A DNA stretch of 64,000 nt from Agrocybe praecox (Eukaryota > Basidiomycota > Agaricomycetes > Agaricales > Agrocybaceae), in the NCBI GenBank assembly GCA_964017145.1, contig OZ024850.1, positions 473,618 through 537,617 of the forward strand. Reading direction: 5' to 3'. The notes under the pieces are model-generated. The model was not told where the DNA came from and searched no databases. It worked only from the letters and a program-made list of their open reading frames with translations. Made by a program: the position numbers and the translations under genes. Positions 9,338 through 21,533 of this stretch are shown here, piece after piece (positions within the stretch are counted from its first letter, which is position 1; each line of letters begins with the position of its first letter).

Positions 9338-12300
9338 ATGTTGACCAGACAAGTCGTCGGGCGACTGCCTGTGGTTCTGCGCTCGCGGAGACCATTGAAA
9401 CACTCATCTTTACCATTGAGTAACACGCGCCGTCAAACTACTCTTGCTCAGAGTCCTTCTCCCAATGATCTCTTCGCAAATGGCACGAACACCTATTACG
9501 CAGACGAAATGTATCGGCTCTGGAAGCAAGATCCCAAGTCTGTTCATCCATCGTGGGATATATATTTCTCTGGCTTGGATAAAGGCATGTCGAGCTCTCA
9601 AGCTTTCCAGCTTCCTCCGACCGCTCATTTGCCCCATCCTGCTGATGGTGCTCCGGCATTGCATGTTGGACAAGGAGCTGAACTCGACGTGCATTTGAAG
9701 GTGAGCAAATGAAACTCATACATTTCTCATTGCTGACAAAATACAGGTGCAACTTTTGGTCCGTGCATATCAAGTGCGCGGTCACCACGTCGCGGAATTG
9801 GATCCTCTAGGCATTCTCGACGCTGACCTGGCTGATGTTAAACCACCCGAGTTGGAACTTAGTCGATACGGATTCACGGAAAGAGATCTCGATAAGGATA
9901 TTACCCTGGGACCTGGCATTCTTCCTCACTTCGCCACGGAGGAGAACAAAACGATGAAATTGCGGGACATCATCAAACTCTGCAAACGCATTTACTGCAA
10001 GTATTCTTTTACCACCATTAATACCAATTTGACTCACACGTATCCAGGTGGCGCTATTGGAATTCAGTATGTTCACATCCCCGACAAAGAGCAATGCGAT
10101 TGGATTCGCGAACGCGTTGAAACTCCCAAGCCTTGGAACTATACTGTTGACGAGAAACGCATGATCTTAGATCGCCTCATCTGGTCTGAATCCTTCGAAA
10201 AATTCATTGCCAGCAAGTATCCCAATGAAAAACGATTTGGTTTGGAGGGCTGCGAAGCTCTTATTCCGGGAATGAAGGCCCTCATTGATCGTTCGGTTGA
10301 CAACGGCATTAAACACATCACCATCGGAATGCCCCATCGCGGTCGGCTCAACGTCCTAGCCAACGTTATCCGAAAACCAATCGAAGCCATCCTCAACGAG
10401 TTTTCTGGAGACGAAAGTGATGACTGGCCTGCTGGTGACGTTAAGTATCATCTTGGTGCTAACTACGTGCGGCCTACCCCATCTGGCAAAAAGGTCTCTC
10501 TTTCTTTGGTCGCTAATCCCTCACATCTCGAAGCCGAAGACCCTGTCGTTCTCGGAAAAACTCGCGCAATCCAACACTTCGAGAATGACGAGACAACTCA
10601 CAACACTGCTATGGGTGTTCTTCTTCATGGAGATGCAGCATTTGCTGGACAAGGGATTGTTTACGAAACTATGGGACTGCACAACCTTCCTTGGTACGGA
10701 ACTGGAGGCACAATTCATCTCATCGTCAACAATCAAATCGGCTTTACTACTGATCCTCGTTTCTCCCGGTCTACCCCGTATCCTTCCGATATCGCCAAAT
10801 CCATTGACGCCCCCATTTTCCACGTCAATGGGGACAATGTTGAAGCTGTAAACTTCGTCTGCCAGCTGGCTGCTGATTACAGGGCCAAGTACAAGAAGGA
10901 TGTCGTCATTGACATCGTCTGCTATAGGCGTCACGGACATAATGAAACCGATCAGCCGAGCTTTACCCAGCCTCGCATGTACGAAGCCATCAAGAAGCAG
11001 CCTACGACCCTTACTCAATACACGAAATTCCTTGTCGGTCGTGGTACATTTACCGAGAATGACATCGAGAAACACAAGACATGGGTTTGGGGCATGATGG
11101 AGAAGGCAGCGGCAGCGGCAAAGGACTATGTACCTACCAGCAAGGAATGGCTCTCTGCTGCCTGGCAAGGCTTCCCTTCACCCAAGCAACTCGCCGAAAA
11201 GACTCTCCCTTCAAGGCCTACTGGAACCGATGTGGACACCCTCAAGCGTATCGGTAAAGTTATCTCATCTTATCCTGCAGGCTTCACCCCCCATCGCAAC
11301 CTCGCTCGTATCCTTGGTACACGCGGAAAGACTGTCGAGGAGGGCACGAATATCGACTGGTCCACTGCTGAAGCTCTCGCATTTGGTTCCCTCGCATTGG
11401 AACGCATCCATGTTCGCGTGTCCGGACAAGATGTCGAGCGTGGTACCTTCTCTCAACGCCACGCCGTCATCCACGACCAGGGCAACGAACAGCAGTATAT
11501 TCCTTTGAACGACCTTGGTTCCAGCCAGGCTAAATTCGTTGTCTGCAACTCGTCGCTCTCGGAATTCGGCACTCTCGGTTTCGAACTTGGTTACTCTCTT
11601 GTTTCTCCCGATTCTCTTACCATGTGGGAGGCTCAGTTCGGTGATTTCGCCAACAATGCACAGTGCATTATCGATCAGTTCATTGCTGCTGGTGAAAGGA
11701 AATGGCTTCAGCGTACTGGTCTAGTCGTCTCTCTTCCCCACGGATATGACGGTCAAGGTCCCGAGCACTCCAGCGGCAGAATTGAACGTTTCTTGCAGCT
11801 CTGCGACGACCATCCTAACGTGTTCCCCACTCAAGAGAAGATTGACCGCCAACACCAAGATTGCAATATGCAAGTTGTCTACCCCACGTACGTTTCTGTT
11901 TTATTATTATTATTATTTATTATGAAATGATTCTTTTGGCACTTACTGACATTATCTTTACAGGACTCCTGCCAACTACGTTTGTATATTTGTTTGAAGA
12001 TAGGATAGGATAAACTGACCTGGTTTGCTATTAGTTCCACGTCCTCCGTCGCCAAATTCATCGCGATTACCGGAAACCTGTAATTGAAATCCCTCCCTCT
12101 CTATATTTTCCCTGCTGAGCTGACACGCTTTCTTGCCTAGCTCATCATCTTCTTCTCCAAGAGTCTCTTGCGTCATCCCAAGGCCCGCTCTAATCTCGAC
12201 GAGATGGTTGGCGAAACCCAATTCGAGCGTTATATTCCCGAGCCCTGTGGCGCAGATTTAGTTGCACCTGAGGAAATTAAACGTCACATTCTTTGCACTG

Positions 12301-12885
12301 GTGAGCGATAATTGCGTGGGTCCGTCTTTGTCTCTGTGCGCTGACTCCGTCCATGTAGGTCAAGTCTATTTTGCTCTTCTTCAGGCACGTGAAGAGCGAG
12401 GTATCAAAGATGTTGCTATCAGCCGTATCGAGCAACTCTCGCCATTCCCTTACGATATGGTCAGTTGCGTCGGATGTGCACATCGACATTTTGCTAACAC
12501 GCGCATATAGATTACCCCACATCTTGATCAATACCCCAATGCCAGCTTGTTGTGGTGCCAGGTACGCTGTTGAAAACAATTTTTTCTGAGAAAATTGCAT
12601 GTTAACTGGTCTGTAGGAGGAGCCTCTGAACAACGGTGCTTGGAGCTACGTCGGCCCTCGTATCTACACCGCTGCCAGTAAGACCCAGCACCACAAAGGA
12701 AAGTACCCTTTCTATGCCGGACGTGAACCTACTAGCTCTATTGCCACTGGTAGCAAGGTAAATCTCGGATACTACCGCTTCTCGTTGGATACTTGATCTG
12801 ACTTTTTTTTGCTTATCCTTAGACACAACACAAGAAGGAGATTGAAGCATTCATTAACGCTGCTTTCGATCTTTCTGATCGCTAA
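9338..12885 (+). CDS. KGD1: 2-oxoglutarate dehydrogenase E1 component
   Basis: This is the thiamine-diphosphate-dependent E1 subunit of the mitochondrial 2-oxoglutarate dehydrogenase complex (2-oxoglutarate decarboxylation, TCA cycle). Ten exons (9338-9700, 9747-9996, 10048-11887, 11964-11979, 12035-12079, 12141-12300, 12359-12459, 12511-12561, 12617-12757, 12823-12885) sum to 3030 nt, 1009 aa, matching the family length of about 1,010. The N-terminus is Arg/Ser-rich, as for mitochondrial import. Motifs include [60 protein letters not shown] and the C-terminal [12 protein letters not shown]. Exon 4 is a 16-nt microexon. The second intron (9997-10047, 51 nt) begins with GC and has no stop, so an unspliced reading looks open; removing it restores IYCGAIGIQY. 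The spacing to the convergent downstream gene is 290 bp. The identification is firm. Confidence 0.97.
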
Positions 12886-13175
12886 ATGTCTTTTATAAAA
12901 GGGATACATGTATACAATTAACACGAGTGCCTGCTCGTCTTCACCCTCTCTAACGTAATATTTCTATTTCGTAGTATTTTACATGGTTCAAGGACCATTG
13001 GACATTTTAATGAAGACCGCCTTTTGTATTTTGTTTATGGCCGACATTGCACTATTTATGAAATGAACCTAGCCATTCCCGCGAGCAACGAAAACAAGAT
13101 ATATTGCATCGAAATGACAAGAAGTAAACTACAATAATGGCGACGTATGATAATAACTTAAAAGGAGGGAATTGG

Positions 13176-16100
13176 TTATGTTCGAAGGCGTGCATTACCT
13201 CTCTCTGGAACGACAGATTCCGAGAGCGGTTTGTCCTTGAAGTCTAGCAAATCGTATAAAGATGCAATTTGGTCGCCCTGAACATTAAATAACATCAGAT
13301 AATATGAATGATTAATCGACAAAGAGCAAAACTACCTTCTGCTCTAAAACATCCACAACTTCGCGAAGATGTCGGGCCAAAAGGTTCCTCCTGGGAACGT
13401 CCGAAGCAGCGTCCATGTCTTTGTATTGATCAGCCAATTCAACATAAATACTAAAGGGTGGTGTCAGCAATGAAAAGCCATCAAAAATTAAAGGACATTA
13501 CTATTACCTCTTATAATGAGTAAAGTCGTCTTCAAGTTCACGAATCACACGCGCGACCACTGTTTGAGGGGGCAAACCGTTCGCTCGTCCCACCTTGCGC
13601 CAATGAGCGGCATCTTTCGAGAAGGTGACATATTCACGTTCTTTGCCTTTATGATTAGCACCAGTGAAACGCTCAGCTTCAGCTCCTTCTGAACCTTCGT
13701 AACCTTCATCTTCTCGAGCGCCGTGTGGGGGAAACGAAGAAGTTGGTCGAGTATTCGTTCTGTCACGTCGCCTATAGCAGACAGCGCACGTTTTGGGATT
13801 GTGCTCAGGCGCAGAGAAAAATAGACGCTCGAGATGCTCGCCGCGGATCTGTGGGAAGGGGGTTTCAGGTTCGGCATGTAGGTCTTGTCCCCGCTGGTAC
13901 TGACGCGTAGCGTGGCTTGGAGTAGGCGCTGATGGGCGAGGGTTTGCTTGCATTGGTGGCTGGGTTCGCGATGAGTATGTGGATTGGTGGGCTTCTCCGT
14001 TGTCTTCAGCATCCTCAACACTCGCCCGACGATGTCTTCTGACAGGTGATGGCGAACGCAGGGGATTATCCTCCAGTTCGATAGAAGCATTGGATTGGTT
14101 AGAACGGCGCTCTTCCACTTCGGCGGCGATATCCTCTAGCTCTTCTTCTTCAACAAACCGTGGGCCTCCATTTGTAGATTCACCTAGATTCGTGGAGCCA
14201 ATAGTGGCGAAGTCTGTCCTCATAGTTCTGTCTGCCACTTTGTGGGCAGGCGAGGATTCATTCTGAAGTGACCTAGAATCAAAGGACTCGACATCTTCTT
14301 CTTCCTCTTCCTCCTGTTCAGTATCACGTTCAGAATGCTGTTCATCCGCGGACTCTTCCTCCTCTTCCTCCTCGAGGTCTTTGGACATCCCGACATCAGC
14401 AACAGAATGCTCAACTTGAACCTCTCGAAATGCTCTTCTCTCTTTCAATCCTTCTTCAACAACGCCGCGCAAGACTTCAACTTCCCCTGCAAGCCTCTGG
14501 ACTTCTTCTCTGATTTGAAGGATATCGGCGCTCTTTTCCTTCAGTGCTTGAGAGTCTGACTCTCGGAGGTTCCGAAGTTCTGCTAGCAGGCTCTGATGGG
14601 AAGCAAGTTCTGTAGTCAGACGCGTCAGGTGCGAACGTAAAGAGTTGATCAGAGCTTCCAGGGCTATAAATCTAAGGTCAATCTAGTGCTGATATTGTTA
14701 GGAACGAGAAACATACCTTTCTTTTCATCCACGGCCTCTTTATATCGCGCATGAAGCCGATCATCATCTATCTCTGAAGGACCATCCTTCGCTTTCCCCT
14801 TGCCCTTCCTTAGATTGTATGCAAACTGCTGTGTCTCTAGCTCCTCTCTTTCGAACAACTTTGTGCGCTCTCGCGCTACTTCGCGTTTGCATTCATCAAG
14901 CTCCATCTCTAATTCGCGGACCCGACGCCGTGAGATACCATTTTCTTCTTCCAAATCACGTAGTTGGCTCTGAACAGCATTCATGGTCTGCAAGAGGCGT
15001 GCTGTGAAATGAAATTCGTAAAATCATTGAACAGGATATTATACACAAACAAATGCTCTTCCATACCTTCAGTGTCCCGAGGCTTATTATCACCTTTGTA
15101 TGGGTAATAATTTGCGCCAGGTTTTGCTGGCGATTCAACCGCGTTTGTCAATCCGGTAACGTCTGGCAAATGAATCCTGCCATTTGTCGCATCCCTGGCA
15201 GACCTTCTGCTAGCATGACGAAGTCCAGTACCGGGTGCCATTGATTGGTTAACAGAGTCATGGAATGGGTTTCTTTCCACCGGAGAAGCAGGGCGCATAT
15301 GCGCTTGATTTCTGGCTGCGTTCAACTGCTCCTTGGTCTCCTCGATTTCCTGGTTGATGCCACGGGCCATCCGCGTGAACCTAGACCCCTCATTTGAAGG
15401 AGTTGCTTGGGGTTTGAATTCGGGTTGTACATGTTTCGTGCTGTTTGAGTTCGTCCGTCGGATAGGCCGAGGAGTTGGCACGTTTACGGAGGCGTCAGGC
15501 TCTTCAAGAACACGACTTGCACGTGCTAGAGGAGATCCATGGGAGTGAGTGATCGGGGCAGTTCGAGGACGTTTTGGAGAGAAAGAAACATGTCGAAGAT
15601 GGTCAGTTAGTTTTGGACGAGAGGGGCTTGGTTGCGGCGGACCTCCATCAGAGTCGGAGGCTGAGCCGGAAGACGTCGGAGGGGTTGGGTGAACAGAACG
15701 TGAGTTGTTAGTGGGGAAAGCAGGCACACGACCAGAGTCTAGTATCCGGTCCAATTCTGCGGTATTATCAAAGACAAGAGGATCGTGTGTCATTCCCTAG
15801 AAAATTATCAATGAATGAACAATAGTGACTTTGTTTTGACACTTACTTGTTGCTTTGAAGGATCGTCAAACATGCTAAGTTTACCATTGACTCCTGCAAT
15901 GATACGGTCCAAAGGTCTCTCAGGGTCATATTCCGCCCCACTAAGGCTAGGATCTCGTCGACCCGTGCGCCCGCCGCCCAAGCCAGCAGTGATTGTGAGA
16001 GCACTCGCATGGTGAGCCGCAGTAGACATTGTCTCCCCCCCATAAGGACTGATTCCATCTTCATCATCCACTGTACGATATGACCATGGATGCAGATTTA

Positions 16101-16389
16101 GGTGTTCCTCCTCGCCGAAGTGTTCTCTTGCGGAGCGTCTTGTGAAGGAAGGGAGTTCATTTATGGGTTCTGATATATGACGCGGATACTCGAGGGAGCT
16201 ATTATGATTTTGTTGAGTTCTGCGCCAACGATTTTTATACCCGCCGTCGTTTTCTTCGTCACTGGTTGACGAAAGGTGAAATGAGAGCTCAGTGTTTTGA
16301 AGGTTGTGTTCTAGTTGAATTCGGTTGAATTCAAGCTCATCACCCTGGATTCTGACATCCACGGCATTCCCTTTGGTCTGCCTCTTCAT
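13176..16389 (-). CDS. Spindle-pole/centrosome protein with Cep57-type microtubule-binding domain (Ppc89-like)
   Basis: Six exons (15847-16389, 15067-15796, 14717-15001, 13508-14663, 13336-13450, 13176-13277) join in phase to 2931 nt, 976 aa. The N-terminal 420 residues are polar and Ser/Pro/Arg-rich. Residues about 425-600 are strongly coiled-coil (RDLEEENGISRRRVRELEME and following). A run of Glu/Asp follows. The last about 80 residues (VARVIRELEDDFTHYKS, IYVELADQYKDMD, then LARHLREVVDVLEQKGDQIASL) match the Cep57 microtubule-binding domain found in the fission-yeast spindle-pole-body protein Ppc89. A CAVCYRRRD motif near residue 830 is an extra cysteine pair. The start at 16389 is chosen because it is followed by coding-like sequence; the frame is open upstream to 16518. 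The likely role is spindle-pole-body scaffolding. It is divergent from BMS1, with 287 bp between starts. Confidence 0.75.
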
Positions 16390-16587
16390 AGTGGATTTGT
16401 GTATGCCAACACAGCGTGCGCGGTATCGCAAGGATAATATAAAAGAAAAGGAGGAGAGAACTGTGTGGCGGGAAGGACAACCCGATTCGAATGTCGGACG
16501 TAAACAAATCCTCAACATCTGACCGCGTCAGTCACGTGACCCGCGTCGCAACGCAAATATTTCCGCGAATTTATATAAATCATAATG

Positions 16588-16612
16588 CATAAACCCTGAT
16601 TTAGGGTTTATG
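16588..16612. promoter_or_regulatory. Palindromic telobox in the divergent promoter
   Basis: CATAAACCCT and AGGGTTTATG form a perfect 10-bp inverted repeat around a 5-bp spacer, including the string TTAGGGTTT. It lies 65 bp before the BMS1 ATG and 199 bp from the start of the opposite gene. TTAGGG/telobox sites bound by Myb-type telomere-related factors (Tbf1-like) are known in promoters of ribosome-biogenesis genes in several eukaryotes, which fits BMS1. Function here is inferred. Confidence 0.55.
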
Positions 16613-16676
16613 TTTTCTGAGCAAATTCTAATTCTGCCTTTTCTTCTTCTAATTTCTTCTAATTCTAAGTCCCACA

Positions 16677-19600
16677 ATGGACGATAGACCCCATAAACCA
16701 CATCGACCGTCCCAGTCAGGAGGGAAAGCCGAGAAGAAAGACAAAGGAAAGCAAAAACAGCATGGCTTCAACGAAAAAGTGTGTTCGACCAGCTGTGCTT
16801 ATTGATTAAAAACTTAATGAGTATTGTGCGTAGGCTTTTGCGCCCAAGTCAGGCCGACGAGCAGACAGACAAGGTCGTCGTAATGTAGAAAGAGATCAAA
16901 CCCGACTTCATGTTCCATTAGTAAACCGTACACCCGATGAGGACCCTCCCCCAGTCATTATTGCTATCGTAGGACCTTCTGGAGTTGGCAAAACTACTTT
17001 GCTCAAGTCTCTCGTTCGAAGATACACAAAACAAACTCTCAACGATGCCAAAGGTCCGATTACGGTTGTCAGTGGGAAGAAGCGACGGCTTACATTCATC
17101 GAATGCAATAACGACCTAAACAGCATGATAGACATTGGAAAGATTGCCGACTTAGTTTTACTCATGATCGACGGTTCTTTCGGGTTTGAGATGGTAAAGT
17201 TCCATTGACTTTCTTTCTGTTAACATATATTTATTTGTTGTAGGAAACTTTCGAATTTCTGAACATCCTCCAATCACACGGGTTTCCCAAAGTTATCGGT
17301 ATCCTCACCCACTTGGACTTAATAAAAAAGGCCTCCACATTAAAGGACACCAAAAAGGCTTTAAAGAAACGTTTCTGGACAGAAATCTACCAAGGGGCTA
17401 AGCTCTTCTACCTGTCAGGCGTTTTAAATGGCCGTTACCCCGACACAGAAATCATGAACCTGTCGCGTTTCGTATCCGTCATGAAATTCCGACCGCTAGT
17501 GTTCCGCAACTCGCATCCTTACCTACTCGCCGATCGCATTGAAGATCTCACACCTCGAGAACTAGTGAGAACATCCAAAGGCAAATGTGACCGTACTGTA
17601 ACTGTCTACGGGTATGTTCGTGGAACGAATTTACGACTAGGAACCAAGGTTCATGTCCCCGGTGTTGGCGATTTGGACATGAGCTCCGTAACGGTTCTTG
17701 GAGACCCATGTCCTCTGCCTACAGCAGAATCAGAAAAGAGGCGGAAACTTAGCGAAAAGAAGAAATTGTTGATACATGCCCCCATGAGCGACGTCGGCGG
17801 TGTCATGTACGACAAAGACGCGGTGTGGGTTAATGTTCCCGGTAACTTTACCAGAGGAAACAATGATGGTGAGTGTAAATTTTCGTATGGCCATATGATT
17901 ATATACTGACATCATTTTGAAAGTTTATCAAGGTGAAGGAGAACAAATGGTCATGGACCTGCAAGACGTCGACGCCACGCTTGAGGACAGAGTCGCTCAA
18001 AGCAGTATTCGACTTTTCGGCACTTCTTCGCATGTTCTCACAGTTGACTCCTCACAGCAAGCCCAGGAGGACGATGAGGATGAGGATGAGGACGATGACA
18101 GTATTGCTTATGATGACGACGAAGGAGATGAAGACGAAGAACAGTGGGAATTGGAAGACGAGGAGAGTGGATCCGAAGAGAATGAGGATGAATACGGCGA
18201 TGCTGAGGTGCCTTCTACATCCTTAAAGAACACCGGACGCTCGGGAAGGCGGACAGTCACAAGAAGCATACCGTCGTCGAGCAAGAATGAGAAAACGGAT
18301 ATCGAATACGCAGAAAGTGACTCAGACTTGGGAGAAGATGAAACTTCCCAACAGATTGGTAATCGGGTGACATTCGGGAAGGATGATGAAGACCATGATA
18401 TCGCAAGTGACGAGGATGACGAGGATGGCATGGACGAGGATGATGATGACGAGGAGTCTGTACCTCAGTGGAAAGCAAACTTGGCTGACCGCGCTCATGA
18501 ACTCGCCTCCTCGAAGGGGAAGAAGAAAAAGGATTGGGTAAAGCTAATTTATTCGAGCTCCCTTTCACCAGAGGAAATCGTATACGGGAAGGAGGAAGAA
18601 CAAAACGATGTAGAGGATGACGATTTCTTCCAGGTCAAGGCCAAAGTTGTGGAAAATACTGAGGCCTTGGACGCCGGAAAAGAGGAAATCGATCCCGAGT
18701 CTCTTAAGAAATGGGAAGACGAAGATATGCTCGAGTCAATACGGCACCTATTCATCACCGGGGGAGATGGACCGCCAGTTGAAGGCGAAGAAACCGAATT
18801 TGGAGGCGAGAACGACGAGGAAGAGTACGGCTCGCAAGACGAAGATACACCTTCGAAGCCGACAGATCCCTCCGTATCGCGCGAAGAGGCTCTCGCCGCC
18901 AAGAAAGAGCTCCTCAAACGCAAATTTGACGAGCAGTACGACGATCCCGAGTCATCCAAGCTCGATTTCTACGAAGAGAAGAAAGACGAAATGGCTCGCC
19001 AACTCGCTCTCAATCGCGCAGAATTCGAAAATGTCAACGCGGAGTCTCGTGCCCTCATTGAAGGTTATCGACCCGGACAGTATGTTCGCATCGAACTTCA
19101 AGACGTCCCCTGTGAAATGATCGAAAATTTCGACCCGACTTACCCTATCGTCGTGGGGGGGCTCCTACCTGCAGAAGAGCGCTTCGGGTACGTGCAGGTC
19201 CGCATTAAACGCCATAGATGGTACTCTCGAACACTCAAGACCAATGACCCTCTTATCTTTTCGTTGGGTTGGAGACGGTTCCAGTCAATACCCATATACT
19301 CGCTGGACGATCATTCCATTCGCATGCGCATGTTGAAATATACCCCAGAACATATGCATTGTTATGCGACCTTCTACGGACCTGTCACTCTGCCAAACAC
19401 TGGTTTCTGTGCTTTCAACTCGTTATCGGCAGACACGCCCGGCTTCCGCGTCTCTGCTACGGGTGTGGTGCTGGATATCGACCGTTCGGCCAAGATCGTC
19501 AAGAAAATCAAGCTGACTGGTTCGCCATACAAAATCTTCAAAAACACTGCGTTCATCAGGGATATGTTCACCACAGCCTTGGAAGTGGCCAAATTTGAAG

Positions 19601-20325
19601 GTGCCAATATCAGGACAGTTTCGGGTATTAGAGGACAGATAAAAAAGACGCTGCCCAAACCTGATGGAGCTTTCCGAGCTACCTTTGAGGACAAGGTGCT
19701 CAAGAGCGGTATGATATTTTATTTTATCTATGATTACACATTCTAATTTTCTGTAGATATCATTTTCCTGAGAGCATGGTATTCTATCCAACCCCGTAAA
19801 TTCTACAACCCTGTGACTTCCCTCCTGCTGTCGGAAAAGTCCAAATGGACTGGCATGCGTCTGACTGGTCAAGTCCGCCGAGACGAAGGAATCAAAACTC
19901 CTCTGAACGTAAACTCTACTTACAAGAAAATCGAGCGAGCACCGCGTCGCTTCAACCCTCTTATCGTCCCCAAGAAATTGCAGGCAGCGCTGCCCTATGC
20001 ATCAAAGCCTAAGCTGATGAAGCCGCAGAAGAACGAGACGTACATGCAGAAGCGGGCTGTGATCATGGAGCCAGAAGAGAAGAAGGCTTTGGCGATTATG
20101 CAACAGATGCGTGCACTACGAAAAGACCAGGTCGCAAGGAGGCGCGAAAAGAAAGAAGAGAAGAAGGCAGAGCGGTTCAAGAAGATGGAAAAGGAAGGCG
20201 AGAAGAGGACGGAGAAGGACAAAGAGAGGAAAAAAGAGGTCATGCGTATTGCTGGTCAAAAGAGCAAACGAGAGGCCGAAGTTCAGGATGGTCGTGGAAG
20301 GAGCAAAAAGCGGAAAACTGATTGA
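16677..20325 (+). CDS. BMS1: Ribosome biogenesis GTPase Bms1
   Basis: Bms1 is a nucleolar GTPase of the small-subunit processome, needed for early 18S pre-rRNA cleavages with Rcl1. Five exons (16677-16778, 16834-17193, 17244-17868, 17924-19708, 19757-20325) join in phase to 3441 nt, 1146 aa, close to the yeast length of about 1,180. The P-loop GPSGVGKT is at residues 81-88. The G4-like element is THLD ([11 protein letters not shown]), the variant usual for Bms1. An AARP2CN-type region follows ([20 protein letters not shown]), then long Asp/Glu-rich stretches, then the conserved C-terminal Bms1/Tsr1 domain ([36 protein letters not shown]) and a Lys/Arg-rich tail typical of nucleolar proteins. 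The serine-rich frames on the opposite strand are shadows of the acidic stretches. Confidence 0.97.
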
Positions 20326-20359
20326 TTAACGGTCCTTTCTTTCTACATGTATCTACTGA

Positions 20360-21088
20360 TTATTGCATGCGCATCCATTCTTCATCGTCAAGTAATTCGG
20401 GTCTCGCGGCCTGCCGAACCCCTCCGTGTAGGCCTCTGATGTAAACGTAAGAACATTTGCCAACCAACACAAAGCGCTTGAGCGTAGGAAGCGTATTCAT
20501 GATCCTTTCAGCCGTCAGCTTGCGTCCAAATGAGTTTCTTAAGCTAATGAGGCTGCTAGTTTTGTAGCGTTTCCCGCCCTTCTCATATTCTATTCTTGGC
20601 GGATGGATTACAATTGTCTCGATTTTTGCAAATGGTAGCAGAGGCATAAGGAGCGGAGCATAAGTAGTTTCCTGCACAGCAATGATTAGATAGAATGTGA
20701 ACAAAATCAAGCCACGTACCCCTTCCGTAGTATAATCCATTATCCTCAAGTATCTGACTTCCGGCATCTGAGTCCCTATGATTGACGCAATAACAGAGGA
20801 GTCCAACGGCGACCCCAACCCTAGAACGGCTTCTCGACGCTCAAAGCTCAACCTTTGGACAGAATAACGGTACTTTGTAAGTGAAGCCAAAGTCCTCAAT
20901 TCTTCTTCTTCCATGCAGTCCGTGAGATCAATGTGCATTCGGACGATATTTTTTGGCCCAACAGACATTGCAAGCCCTTGAACCAGAAAGGCAGGTCCAG
21001 CCAAAGTATGGAGGCAAGGGAGATTCAACCCGGCGATTTGATGTGGGTGCGGGTGCACGAAGGTACTTTGCTCGGTGTTCATTATCAA
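20360..21088 (-). CDS. F-box/LRR-like orphan, probably 5'-truncated
   Basis: Two exons (20720-21088 and 20360-20671) are separated by a 48-nt in-frame intron with GTACGT/CAG ends. The product, up to about 226 aa, has alternating Leu-rich segments (LHTLAGPAFLVQGL, LRTLASLTKYRYSVQRLSF, MPEVRYLRIMDYTTEG, LPTLKRFVLVG). This resembles the C-terminal leucine-rich half of agaric F-box proteins. I see no F-box upstream: the next ATG (MSTSPEW, at 21143) is in another frame and the region before it is not coding-like. It may be a gene fragment, or its first exon lies in a form I could not recognise. The gene converges on BMS1 with 34 bp between stops. Confidence 0.5.
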   Translation of the reverse strand: MIMNTEQSTFVHPHPHQIAGLNLPCLHTLAGPAFLVQGLAMSVGPKNIVRMHIDLTDCMEEEELRTLASLTKYRYSVQRLSFERREAVLGLGSPLDSSVIASIIGTQMPEVRYLRIMDYTTEGVRGLILFTFYLIIAVQETTYAPLLMPLLPFAKIETIVIHPPRIEYEKGGKRYKTSSLISLRNSFGRKLTAERIMNTLPTLKRFVLVGKCSYVYIRGLHGGVRQAARPELLDDEEWMRMQ

Positions 21089-21533
21089 GGTCTCGATGGT
21101 GGGCTGGTCTTGGAGAAACTATCCACTCTGGCGACGTAGACATTCTCTAAATGGCACCACATGACTTAACCAACAACTGGATAGAGGTGAACCACTGCCA
21201 CTATGTAGCACAATAAATATTATTGGGCAAAGTCACATGTTTGCGCTGGTAAAGCCAACTCGTCGCGTCCAAGTCGCGTCTCATACCAATCTCATACTTA
21301 TGATTTATCCATGCACTATATGCAAGAGCCTGCTCTTTTTCACTGTATCAATGTATATGTACATGATTAATGATATAAATTCGATTTTTTGCAATTGAAC
21401 AGACTTGTACATGAGTCTTAACCTGTATATATGCACGTTTTCTGTTACTCCTATGAAGGTGACATAAGCAAGGACGCTTTGAAAACTCTGGTATCTGGTG
21501 TTTGCTTTCTTTGTTTATTTTGATATACTTCTC
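21089..21533. other. Intergenic spacer, promoter region of the coiled-coil orphan
   Basis: This is AT-rich, with alternating TATATATG/TGTACATG strings near 21350-21440 and no coding pattern. I searched it for terminal inverted repeats matching the far side of the unknown-gene module (27378-27620). Only a shared AAAGTCACAT in direct orientation was found, which is too short to mean much. Confidence 0.35.

Noticed and set aside
9997..10047. 17-residue insertion in the KGD1 protein
   Set aside because: It is a 51-nt GC-AG intron; removing it restores the conserved motif.
10521..11168. 215-codon minus-strand frame
   Set aside because: It lies wholly inside conserved KGD1 coding sequence and has no motif.
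18108..18959. Serine-rich open frames on the minus strand
   Set aside because: They are reverse-strand shadows of Asp/Glu-rich codons in BMS1.
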